A DNA stretch of 22,326 nucleotides from Variovorax sp. (GTDB lineage Bacteria > Pseudomonadota > Gammaproteobacteria > Burkholderiales > Burkholderiaceae_C), in NCBI GenBank assembly GCA_028292145.1, contig JAQGMX010000091.1, positions 1 through 22,326 on the forward strand, given 5' to 3'. The notes beneath the pieces were generated by a model. It was not told the DNA's origin. It did not search any database and saw only the letters and a list, made by a program, of their open reading frames with translations. Positions within the stretch are counted from its first letter, which is position 1, and every line of letters begins with the position of its first letter. The position numbers were made by a program, and so were the translations under genes. This document shows positions 15,761-22,326 of the stretch, in pieces.

Positions 15761-16467
15761 GGTGTTTTTTCTTTCTGTGTTGGCTGTCGATTCCATGATA
15801 TCCGCTGGGCGCCGGGCCTCCAGCGCAGCGAAGGCAGGGCGAAAGCGATGCCCAGCAGCGCGCCGCCGACGGCGTCCAGCGCCACATGCTGGCGGATCGC
15901 GAGCGTCGACCAGGCGATGGCGGCGAACCACAGCAGGTTGACGGCGCGAAGCCAGCGCGGCGCGCCGATGCCGCGCAGTACGTGCGCGATGCGGATCACG
16001 GTGAACATGGCCGCCGCCACATGCATCGACGGGCAGGCGTTGCCCGCGGCATCGACACCCTGCAGCAACTCGAATCCCGGGAAGCCGGAGGCGTCGAACC
16101 CCATCGGCGGCACGGCGGTCGGCCAGAAATAGAAGAAACCGAGGCCGGCCAGGCACATCGCGACGATCCAGAGCCCGTAGACCGACAGCTCGGCGAAGTT
16201 GCGCTGCATGCCGGGGCCGACGCCGATGTAGAGCCAGAGCGACAGATAAGGAAACAATGCTTCGGGCCGGAACGGAATCAGCCGGTCGATGGCGGTCAGC
16301 GGCATCAGCGTCACCGGATAGGCCGGATGGCGCAGCAGCTGGAAGTACGCGACGAAGAACAGCGTCGTGATCGCGGTCGTGCCGAGCAGCTTCAGCAGGA
16401 AGTGCCGGCGCATGCGGTAGACGAGCTCTGTCGTCCAGGGCGCGCCCGGGTCTTGTTGGGTTGTCAC
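15757..16467 (-). CDS. PAP2-family membrane phosphatase (PAP2_3 / Aur1-like)
   Basis: A 236-residue protein when started at GTG 16467, which overlaps the glycosyltransferase stop (GTGA); an ATG 18 codons later is the alternative. There are about six membrane helices. Active-site motifs are ACPSMHVAA (C145-H149, the PSxH element) and STLAIRQHVALDAVGG (R192, H194, D198, the last element). The same pattern occurs in inositol phosphorylceramide synthase-like and polyprenyl-phosphate phosphatases. It probably hydrolyses a lipid phosphate, or transfers a phosphorylated head group, at the periplasmic side of the inner membrane. Coupled to a glycosyltransferase and an ACP gene, it may recycle a polyprenyl carrier or trim a glycolipid phosphate. 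The substrate is unknown. Confidence 0.85.
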   Translation of the reverse strand: MTTQQDPGAPWTTELVYRMRRHFLLKLLGTTAITTLFFVAYFQLLRHPAYPVTLMPLTAIDRLIPFRPEALFPYLSLWLYIGVGPGMQRNFAELSVYGLWIVAMCLAGLGFFYFWPTAVPPMGFDASGFPGFELLQGVDAAGNACPSMHVAAAMFTVIRIAHVLRGIGAPRWLRAVNLLWFAAIAWSTLAIRQHVALDAVGGALLGIAFALPSLRWRPGAQRISWNRQPTQKEKTP

Positions 16468-17240
16468 GCCTGGAATGGCGGCAGCCGACGCATGCGGCGT
16501 AGCGCCAGGCCCGGCAGGCGCAGCAGGAATTCGCCCATCAGCCGCGCATGCATCCAGCTCAACAGGATGTTGTCGCGCACGTAGTTGAAGTGCGAAACGC
16601 CGCCTTCCTCGGCATTCAGGTACTTGACCGGCGCATCGATGTTGAGCGGCTTCGCGCCGCCCCAGACCAGCCGGACCACCGCTTCGGTGTCGAAGTCGAA
16701 ACGGCGCATCCAGCTCTGGCGCTTCATGACGGCGATCAGCGGCGAGACGGGGTAGATCCGGAAGCCGTAGAGCGAATCGCCGACGCCGGCCCACAGCGTC
16801 TCGATGTGGGTCCAGCCGTTGGACAGCTTGCGGCCCTGCACGCGGACCATCGGCGCGGTGTCGTCGAAGATCGGCCGGCCGAGCACCATCGTGTCCGGAC
16901 GCGCCTGCGAGGTGTGCATGAAATCGGGGATCAGGTCGGCCGGATGCTGGCCGTCGGAATCCATGGCCAGCACGTGGGTGTAGCCCTCGGCCTCGGCGGC
17001 GAGCAGCCCGTGCAGCATGGCCGCGCCCTTGCCCTGGTTCTCCGGAAGCACGAAAACACGCAAGCCGGGGTCGCTGGCGGCCATCTGCACCATGCGTTCG
17101 GCGGTGCCGTCGGTGCTGCCGTCGATGACCACCCAGACCGGATTCCACTGCGCGCGGGCGCTGCTGACGGTTGAAAAGAGTCGTTCGCCGGTGTCGTAGC
17201 TCGGGATCAGGACAAGATGGGTACGCGAAAGTTCTGGCAT
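16464..17240 (-). CDS. Family 2 glycosyltransferase (GT-A, ApeJ/ArnC-like)
   Basis: A 258-residue GT2 enzyme. The N-terminal strand HLVLIPSYDTG, then VIDGSTDGT (39-47), NQGKGAAMLHG (68-78) and the DXD motif MDSDGQHP (D94-D96) place it with dolichol/undecaprenyl-phosphate-type glycosyltransferases. FDFDTEAVVRLVWGG (181-195) fits the acceptor-side acidic motif. There is no clear C-terminal membrane segment. It should transfer a sugar from a nucleotide donor to a lipid or to the aryl-polyene lipid. Its ATG directly follows the stop of the PlsC-type gene (TGA then ATG), and its own stop overlaps the PAP2 start. Glycosyltransferases are usual in aryl-polyene clusters, so the family is expected. 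The sugar is not known. Confidence 0.88.
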   Translation of the reverse strand: MPELSRTHLVLIPSYDTGERLFSTVSSARAQWNPVWVVIDGSTDGTAERMVQMAASDPGLRVFVLPENQGKGAAMLHGLLAAEAEGYTHVLAMDSDGQHPADLIPDFMHTSQARPDTMVLGRPIFDDTAPMVRVQGRKLSNGWTHIETLWAGVGDSLYGFRIYPVSPLIAVMKRQSWMRRFDFDTEAVVRLVWGGAKPLNIDAPVKYLNAEEGGVSHFNYVRDNILLSWMHARLMGEFLLRLPGLALRRMRRLPPFQA

Positions 17241-18032
17241 TCAGGCTGCGCCTCTGGCGGGCGGATGGGGGGTTCTTTGCGTTTCTTTTTCTGTACGCAA
17301 GGTATGGCGAAAGTAGTGCTCGAGCTGCTGCATCAGCAGCGCACTGTCCTGCATGGGCGCGAAGCGCTGGCCCAGCCGCAGCGTGAAAACCAGCGGCAAC
17401 GGCGGCACGCGCCACAGCGGCCAGCCTTTGCCGAGATACGGTGAATCGGTGTCGATGAAAACGGTCTGGATCGGCGCCTGCGCGAGCTTGGCGATCAGCG
17501 TGACGCCGGGCCGGAATGCGTTGAGCGGCGAAGAAACGGTGCGCGTGCCTTCCGGAAACACCACCAGCTGACCGCCGCGCCGCAGGTCTTCGACCGCCAG
17601 CCGGATCATGGTGTGCGCCGAATCGTTGCAGATATAGCGCGCCATCTTCGCGCCGCCGCCGAGAAAGACGTTGCGCATCAGCGTCGCCTTCATGATGCAG
17701 GCGCTGCGCGGCAGCCGCGCGACCATCAACAGCGCGTCGAGCATCGTCGGGTGGTTCGCCGTGAGGATCAGGCCGGGCTCGTCGCGCAACGCGTCGAGGC
17801 AGCGGGCGTCGATGCGCATCATCCCGGTCAGCGTGGCGACGGTCCAGAAGGTGCGGTACGCGCCGGAAATCGCCCGCCGGCCCAGCGTGCGGCCGACTTC
17901 CGCCGGCAACACCGGGTTGAGCAGCGTGGCGACCAGGTTCCAGCCGAGCGAGCCGACGCCGAGCCCGACGAGAAGGACGTAGAGCGGCGGCGCGAGCGCG
18001 ACCGATGTCGCGATCTGCAGCAGCCGCCTCAT
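17241..18032 (-). CDS. PlsC-type 1-acylglycerol-3-phosphate acyltransferase
   Basis: A 263-residue member of the LPLAT family. The N-terminus has one long hydrophobic segment (about 8-29), and the catalytic NHX4D motif is NHPTMLD (H94, D99). The substrate-binding motif is VVFPEGTRT (157-165). The length fits PlsC-like enzymes. In the xanthomonadin locus an acyltransferase of this kind is thought to attach the polyene to a lipid head. Together with the LpxL-type protein of the left arm, the cluster would encode two distinct acyltransferases, possibly for two acyl chains of one pigment lipid. It lies 19 bases after the chorismatase, with GGCGGA as a possible ribosome site. Confidence 0.9.
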   Translation of the reverse strand: MRRLLQIATSVALAPPLYVLLVGLGVGSLGWNLVATLLNPVLPAEVGRTLGRRAISGAYRTFWTVATLTGMMRIDARCLDALRDEPGLILTANHPTMLDALLMVARLPRSACIMKATLMRNVFLGGGAKMARYICNDSAHTMIRLAVEDLRRGGQLVVFPEGTRTVSSPLNAFRPGVTLIAKLAQAPIQTVFIDTDSPYLGKGWPLWRVPPLPLVFTLRLGQRFAPMQDSALLMQQLEHYFRHTLRTEKETQRTPHPPARGAA

Positions 18033-18051
18033 CGCACGTCCGCCGACATCA

Positions 18052-19080
18052 TCAGTTCAGCGTGCCCGGCGCGACCGCATGCGCCTCGATCTCGACCAGC
18101 AGATCCTGGCGGCAGATGTCGGCTTCGAGGAAAACCGCGTGGCGCAGCGTCGGCGCCTCGGCGCCCAGCACTTCGGCCAGCACGCTGCGCACCGCTTCGG
18201 CGTCGGCTACGTTGCGGACGTAGACGACGGCTTCGAGCCGGGGCAATGCGAATTCGGCCGTGGTGCGGGCGTTGGCGGCTTCGATCACGGCGGCCAGGTT
18301 GCGCAGCGTCTCGTGCGTCTGCGCGACGACGTCGCCGAGGTGGACCGTTTCGTGGCCGATGATGCTGGCGGTGCCCGAGATGAACAGCGCGACGTCGCCG
18401 CCGCCGAGCTCTGCCAGCGCGGCGCGGGAGAAGGTCGGTGAGCGCGGGCCGTAGGTGTCGGGATAGCGGTAGGCGGAAACCTGGCGCGGATTTTCGACCG
18501 GGACCGGCGCGATCTGGCCGGCCAGGAAGCGGATGCAGAGCGCGCCCTGGCGGATGCCGAGTGCGCAGGCGGCCGGTGCGCCCTCGAACGCAGCCTGTCC
18601 GGCTTCGAGAAACGCTTCCTGCCGGCCGGCGTTGAATTGCCGGTAGCGCTCAAGTCCGCCGCCGTCGCCGTTGATCTGCGGCAGGTAGTTCCAGATGCGC
18701 AGCAGGTGCGCGCAGCCGGTTTCTTCCAGTGTCTTGAAAAGGTCGTGGTACGCGCGCTGGGCCAGTTTGGCGACGCCCTGGCGCTCGACCGTCTCATCGA
18801 GGTCGATGGCGCCGAGCACCCAGTGACCGTCGGTCCGCCAGCGCACGAGGCCGGTAGTTCCCGACTGGACCTGCCCGCTGGCATGCCACACGTCGGCCAT
18901 CGGCCCGCGCGCGGAAAGCACCTGGGCGTTGACGGTCGGCATCCAGGCCAGATCGTCCGGGGTGCCGTAGCCGAGTCCGCCGAACGGCGAGCTGCCGCCC
19001 TCGGCCATGGCGAGGCCTTCGGACAGGGACAACCGTTCGATGCGCAGGGGCGGCACCTTCAACAGATCACGAGCGCTCAT
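18052..19080 (-). CDS. xanB2: FkbO/Hyg5-family chorismatase (XanB2-like)
   Basis: A 342-residue protein with the family signatures LLRIWNYLPQIN (126-137), ERYRQFNAGR (144-153), YPDTYGPRSPTFSRA (206-220), FISGTASIIGHET (233-245) and EADICRQDLLVEIEA (319-333). The C-terminal part is YjgF-like. Chorismatases hydrolyse chorismate; XanB2 of Xanthomonas gives 3- and 4-hydroxybenzoate, the former being a xanthomonadin precursor. From memory, the Hyg5 (3-hydroxybenzoate) type has Gly240, Cys327 and Glu334; here G236, C323 and E330 have the same spacing, which supports the hydroxybenzoate-forming type over the dihydroxy-diene type. AAGGA (19091-19087) lies six bases before the ATG. It is the first gene of the right arm and probably supplies the aryl starter. 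Confidence 0.9.
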   Translation of the reverse strand: MSARDLLKVPPLRIERLSLSEGLAMAEGGSSPFGGLGYGTPDDLAWMPTVNAQVLSARGPMADVWHASGQVQSGTTGLVRWRTDGHWVLGAIDLDETVERQGVAKLAQRAYHDLFKTLEETGCAHLLRIWNYLPQINGDGGGLERYRQFNAGRQEAFLEAGQAAFEGAPAACALGIRQGALCIRFLAGQIAPVPVENPRQVSAYRYPDTYGPRSPTFSRAALAELGGGDVALFISGTASIIGHETVHLGDVVAQTHETLRNLAAVIEAANARTTAEFALPRLEAVVYVRNVADAEAVRSVLAEVLGAEAPTLRHAVFLEADICRQDLLVEIEAHAVAPGTLN

Positions 19081-19169
19081 GTCGCTTCCTTCACCCGGTC
19101 GGGGTTTTGCAGACGGACAAATAGGGAAAGAACCATGCTCTGGGTAAGAACACAGCCCGCAAGCGGCGG

Positions 19170-19200
19170 ATTATCACAAATGGATACGTCGGCCTGTCGA
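19170..19200 (-). promoter_or_regulatory. Likely sigma-70 promoter of the right (minus) pigment operon
   Basis: On the minus strand TCGACA (19200-19195, 5 of 6 to consensus) and, after 19 bases, GATAAT (19175-19170, 5 of 6), preceded by a TG one base upstream (extended -10). Transcription would start near 19163, with a leader of about 80 bases before the chorismatase ATG. The spacer is longer than ideal. The divergent gap to yebC (19081-19287) holds no gene, and I see no clear promoter for yebC in it. Confidence 0.45.
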
Positions 19201-19287
19201 CCTGCCGTGCACAAATCGAGCCCGACGACGCCCGGACAGTAAACTCGACCCCAGGTTTGAAACACAAGACAGCGAGAAAACAACGCC

Positions 19288-20013
19288 ATGGCCGGACATA
19301 GCAAATGGGCAAATATTCAGCACCGGAAGGGGCGACAGGACGAGAAGCGCGGCAAGCTCTGGACCCGCGCCATCCGTGAGATCACCGTCGCGGCCCGTGC
19401 CGGCGGCGGCGACCTGAGCGCCAACCCGCGGTTGCGGCTGGCGGTCGAGAAGGCCAAGGCGGTGAACCTGCCGGCCGACACCGTCAAACGCAACATTGAC
19501 AAGGCGACCGGCGCGCTCGAAGGCGTGAGCTACGAGGAAATCCGCTACGAGGGCTACGGCATCGGCGGAGCGGCGATCATCGTCGACACCATGACCGACA
19601 ACCGCGTGCGCACCGTCGCCGAGGTCCGTCATGCCTTCAGCAAATACGGCGGCAACATGGGCACCGAGAACTCGGTGTCGTTCCAGTTCAAGCATTGCGG
19701 GCAATTCGTGTTCGCACCCGGCACCGACGAAGACAAGGTGATGGAAGTCGCTCTCGAAGCCGGCGCGGAAGACGTGCTGACCGGCGACGACGGCGCGATC
19801 GAGGTGCTGACGGCGGTCGCGGATTTCGAATCGGTGCAGAAGGCGCTGGAGGCCGCCGGCCTCGTGCCCGACCTGGCCGAAGTCACGATGCGCGCCGAGA
19901 ACATCATCGAACTGTCGGGCGAGGAGGGCGCGAAGATGCAGCGCCTGCTCGACATCATCGAAGACCTGGACGACGTCCAGGACGTGTTCCACAACGCATC
20001 GATCTCCGAATGA
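19288..20013 (+). CDS. yebC: YebC/PmpR/TACO1-family regulator
   Basis: A 241-residue protein with the unmistakable N-terminus MAGHSKWANIQHRKGRQD, the segment NLPADTVKRNIDKA, and YEGYGIGGAAIIVDTMTDNR. Length and three-domain layout match the family throughout. Homologues have been described as DNA-binding regulators (PmpR) and as translation activators for proline-rich stretches (TACO1, YebC). It is transcribed away from the pigment operon. Its stop overlaps the purD ATG (ATGA), so it is likely the first gene of a housekeeping operon. It is unlikely to be specific to the pigment. Confidence 0.97.
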   Translation: MAGHSKWANIQHRKGRQDEKRGKLWTRAIREITVAARAGGGDLSANPRLRLAVEKAKAVNLPADTVKRNIDKATGALEGVSYEEIRYEGYGIGGAAIIVDTMTDNRVRTVAEVRHAFSKYGGNMGTENSVSFQFKHCGQFVFAPGTDEDKVMEVALEAGAEDVLTGDDGAIEVLTAVADFESVQKALEAAGLVPDLAEVTMRAENIIELSGEEGAKMQRLLDIIEDLDDVQDVFHNASISE

Positions 20014-21311
20014 AAACCTTAGTCATCGGCGGCGGCGGCCGCGAACATGCGCTGGCCTGGCGCCTCGCGCAGTCCGAGCGCGTCTCCAGGCTCTACGTCG
20101 CGCCCGGCAACGGCGGCACAGCGTCAGACCGGCGCTACGAAAAAGTCGACATCACCGACCCGGTCGCGCTGCGCGAATGGGCGCAGAAGGAAAAGATCAT
20201 GCTGACGGTGGTCGGCCCCGAGGCGCCGCTGGCAGCCGGCGTGGTCGACGAATTCCGCGCGCACGGCCTGCGGATCTTCGGCCCGACCAAGGCGGCTGCG
20301 CAGCTCGAAAGTTCCAAGGCGTTCTCCAAGGCGTTCATGAAGCGCCACAAGATTCCGACCGCCGACTACGAAGCCTTCACCGACGCCGCAGCCGCCCATG
20401 CCTACATCGACGCCAAGGGCGCGCCGATCGTCGTCAAGGCCGACGGGCTGGCGGCGGGCAAGGGCGTGGTCGTCGCGACGACGCTGCAGGAAGCGCACGA
20501 AGCGGTCGATTTCATGTTGGTAGACAACAAGTTCGGCGTCTCGCACAACGCGGGCGCCGACGGTCAGGCCGTGCCGCGCGTGGTCATCGAGGAATTCCTG
20601 CAGGGCGAGGAAGCCAGCTTCATCGTGCTGTGCGACGGCAAGAACGTGACCGCGCTCGCCACCAGCCAGGACCACAAGCGCCTGCTCGACGGCGACGAAG
20701 GTCCGAACACCGGCGGCATGGGCGCGTATTCGCCGGCGCCGGTCGTCACGGCGGCGGTGCATGCGCGGGCGATGCGCGAAATCATCCTTCCGACCGTGCG
20801 CGGCATGGAAAAGGACGGCATCCCGTTCACCGGTTTCCTGTACGCCGGTCTGATGATCGATTCGGCGGGTCATCCGAAGACGCTCGAATTCAATTGCCGC
20901 ATGGGTGATCCGGAGACCCAGCCGATCATGATGCGGCTCAAGTCCGACCTGTTCGAGCTGTTCTGGCATGCGACCGACGGCACGCTGGACAAGGTCGACC
21001 TCGAATGGGACCGGCGCGTGGCGCTCGGCGTGGTGCTGGCGGCGCATGGCTATCCGGAATCGCCGCGCAAGGGCGACCGCATCACCAGCCTGCCTGCGGA
21101 ATCGCCCGATGCGGTCGTGTTTCACGCCGGTACGACGCTGGATAACGGCGAACTGCGCACCAGCGGCGGCCGCGTGCTCTGCGTGACGGTGCTGGCGGAC
21201 AACGTCAAGTTGGCGCAGCAGCGTGCCTACGAAGTGGCGGCGCGCATCCAGTTCGATGGCGTGCAGTACCGGAAGGACATCGGCCACCGCGCGCTGGGGC
21301 GCAACAGCTGA
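20010..21311 (+). CDS. purD: Phosphoribosylamine-glycine ligase
   Basis: A 433-residue ATP-grasp enzyme (GARS), the second step of de novo purine synthesis. It begins MKTLVIGGGGREHALAWRL and shows the binding segments VAPGNGGTA and VVGPEAPLAAGVVDEF, the ATP-grasp PIVVKADGLAAGKGVVVA, the conserved TSQDHKRLLDGDEGPNTGGM and the metal site FNCRMGDPETQ. The ATG at 20010 overlaps the yebC stop; the long open frame further upstream lies over yebC in another frame and is ignored. It overlaps hemF by one base (TGATG). The length is normal. Confidence 0.97.
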   Translation: MKTLVIGGGGREHALAWRLAQSERVSRLYVAPGNGGTASDRRYEKVDITDPVALREWAQKEKIMLTVVGPEAPLAAGVVDEFRAHGLRIFGPTKAAAQLESSKAFSKAFMKRHKIPTADYEAFTDAAAAHAYIDAKGAPIVVKADGLAAGKGVVVATTLQEAHEAVDFMLVDNKFGVSHNAGADGQAVPRVVIEEFLQGEEASFIVLCDGKNVTALATSQDHKRLLDGDEGPNTGGMGAYSPAPVVTAAVHARAMREIILPTVRGMEKDGIPFTGFLYAGLMIDSAGHPKTLEFNCRMGDPETQPIMMRLKSDLFELFWHATDGTLDKVDLEWDRRVALGVVLAAHGYPESPRKGDRITSLPAESPDAVVFHAGTTLDNGELRTSGGRVLCVTVLADNVKLAQQRAYEVAARIQFDGVQYRKDIGHRALGRNS

Positions 21312-22228
21312 TGCTGCAGGCAGACCCGGGCGCCGTCGGCGACTATCTGCGCGGTTTGCAGCAACGCATCGTTGGCGCCGTCGAGGCTGCGGACGGCGGG
21401 ACCTGCGTTCGCGATCCGTGGGAGAAGGCGCCCGGCGAAGCCCTGCAGGGCAGCGGCCTGACCTGCATCCTCGAAGGCGGCGAGCTTTTCGAGCGCGCCG
21501 GTTGCGGGTTTTCGCAGGTACGCGGGCCGCGCCTGCCGCCGTCGGCGACGCAGCATCGCCCGGAGCTTGCCGGCGCGCCGTTCGAGGCGATGGGCGTGTC
21601 GCTGGTGTTCCATCCGCGCAATCCGTATGTGCCGATCGTGCACATGAACGTGCGCATGATCGCTGCGCTGCCGGCCGTCGGCGAGCCGGTTTGCTGGTTC
21701 GGCGGCGGCATGGACCTCACGCCGATCTACGGTTTCGAGGAAGATGCGACGCACTTCCATCGCACCTGCAGCGACGCCCTGGCGCCCTACGGCGACGACA
21801 AATACCCGCGCTTCAAGCAATGGTGCGACGAATATTTCTTCATCAAGCACCGGAACGAACAACGCGGCGTTGGCGGCGTGTTCTTCGACGATTTTTCCGA
21901 ACTGGGTTTCGAGCGGAGCTTTGGCATGCTGCGCGCCATCGGCGATGCGCTGCTGACGGGCTACCTGCCGATTGTCGAGCGCCGCCGCGACATGCCGTAC
22001 GGCGAGCGCGAACGCGAGTTCCAGCTGTACCGGCGCGGTCGGTACGTCGAATTCAACCTCGTGTGGGACCGCGGCACGCATTTCGGGCTGCAGTCGGGCG
22101 GGCGCACCGAATCGATCCTGCTGTCGATGCCGCCGATGGCGAGCTGGGCGTATCGCAAGACGCCGGAGCCCGGCACGCACGAGGCAGCGCTCTACAGCGA
22201 CTTCATCATCCGGCGCGACTGGCTCTGA
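21311..22228 (+). CDS. hemF: Oxygen-dependent coproporphyrinogen III oxidase
   Basis: A 305-residue protein that decarboxylates coproporphyrinogen III to protoporphyrinogen IX with oxygen. Family segments: GVSLVFHPRNPYVPIVHMNVR, WFGGGMDLTP, FKQWCDEYFFIKHRNEQRG, GGVFFDDF, the YRRGRYVEFNLVWDRGT(H)FGLQSGGRTESILLS block near the C-terminus. All are intact and the length is usual. It is coupled to purD by the TGATG overlap, and nadD begins one base after its stop. An aerobic heme enzyme indicates an organism that can live with oxygen. Confidence 0.97.
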   Translation: MLQADPGAVGDYLRGLQQRIVGAVEAADGGTCVRDPWEKAPGEALQGSGLTCILEGGELFERAGCGFSQVRGPRLPPSATQHRPELAGAPFEAMGVSLVFHPRNPYVPIVHMNVRMIAALPAVGEPVCWFGGGMDLTPIYGFEEDATHFHRTCSDALAPYGDDKYPRFKQWCDEYFFIKHRNEQRGVGGVFFDDFSELGFERSFGMLRAIGDALLTGYLPIVERRRDMPYGEREREFQLYRRGRYVEFNLVWDRGTHFGLQSGGRTESILLSMPPMASWAYRKTPEPGTHEAALYSDFIIRRDWL

Positions 22229-22229
22229 G

Positions 22230-22326
22230 ATGAAGCCACGTGTCGGCGTCTTCGGCGGCGCTTTCGATCCGCCGCACAACGCGCATGTGGCGCTGGCCGA
22301 GGCGGCGATGGCGCAGCGCGACCTGA
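22230..22326 (+). CDS. nadD: Nicotinate-nucleotide adenylyltransferase (3' partial)
   Basis: Only the first 32 codons are inside the window. They read VGVFGGAFDPPHNAHVALAE, the nucleotidyltransferase motif GGxFDPxHxxH that binds ATP in NadD, which makes deamido-NAD. The ATG is one base after the hemF stop. The order hemF-nadD is familiar from Betaproteobacteria. The rest of the gene runs off the right edge. Confidence 0.88.
   Translation, partial: MKPRVGVFGGAFDPPHNAHVALAEAAMAQRDL

Noticed and set aside
1..22326. Search by eye for CRISPR arrays, tRNA genes, transposases and long repeats
   Set aside because: No repeat-spacer pattern, cloverleaf, transposase motif or long direct repeat was recognised, including at the edges of the low-GC cassette. 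A short or degenerate element could have been missed without a computed search.

Overview
The window is GC-rich, densely packed bacterial DNA. The run yebC-purD-hemF-nadD at the right end is an arrangement I associate with Betaproteobacteria. I cannot fix the order (Rhodocyclales, Burkholderiales and Nitrosomonadales are all possible). No rRNA, tRNA, CRISPR array or transposase gene is visible, and no stretch longer than about 210 bases lacks a gene.

Bases 1-9163 and 14230-19080 are two convergent arms of one aryl-polyene (xanthomonadin-type) pigment locus. The right arm (minus strand) starts with a chorismatase of the FkbO/Hyg5/XanB2 family, which should make a hydroxybenzoate starter from chorismate. 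It is followed by a PlsC-type acyltransferase, a family 2 glycosyltransferase, a PAP2 phosphatase, an acyl carrier protein (ACP), a ketosynthase and a soluble hybrid sensor kinase. The left arm (plus strand) carries an aryl-ACP ligase fused to a dehydratase (5' end outside the window), an LpxL-type acyltransferase, a LolA-like periplasmic protein, an MMPL exporter, a NodB-type deacetylase, a SAM methyltransferase, an ApeP-type dehydratase, a MOP-type flippase and a FabG-type ketoreductase. Almost all start and stop codons touch or overlap, so each arm looks like one translationally coupled operon.

Inferred route: chorismate to hydroxybenzoate; activation and loading on the ACP; repeated ketosynthase, ketoreductase and dehydratase rounds giving a conjugated polyene; methylation; transfer to a lipid by the acyltransferases; export by MMPL and LolA-like proteins. 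The glycosyltransferase, PAP2 phosphatase, deacetylase and flippase suggest an additional sugar or polyprenyl-phosphate step. This makes the locus look more elaborate than the basic aryl-polyene set.

Between the arms (9164-11516, minus strand) lies a compact three-gene cassette of visibly lower GC: an iron/2-oxoglutarate dioxygenase of the free amino acid hydroxylase family, a D-2-hydroxyacid dehydrogenase and a LysE/RhtB amino acid exporter. It has its own upstream region with a tandem 10-bp repeat. It looks like an acquired module that makes, processes and exports a hydroxylated amino acid. This cassette and the sugar-handling additions to the pigment locus are the most interesting parts of the window.

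Bases 19288-22326 are housekeeping genes (plus strand): yebC, purD, hemF and the first 32 codons of nadD.
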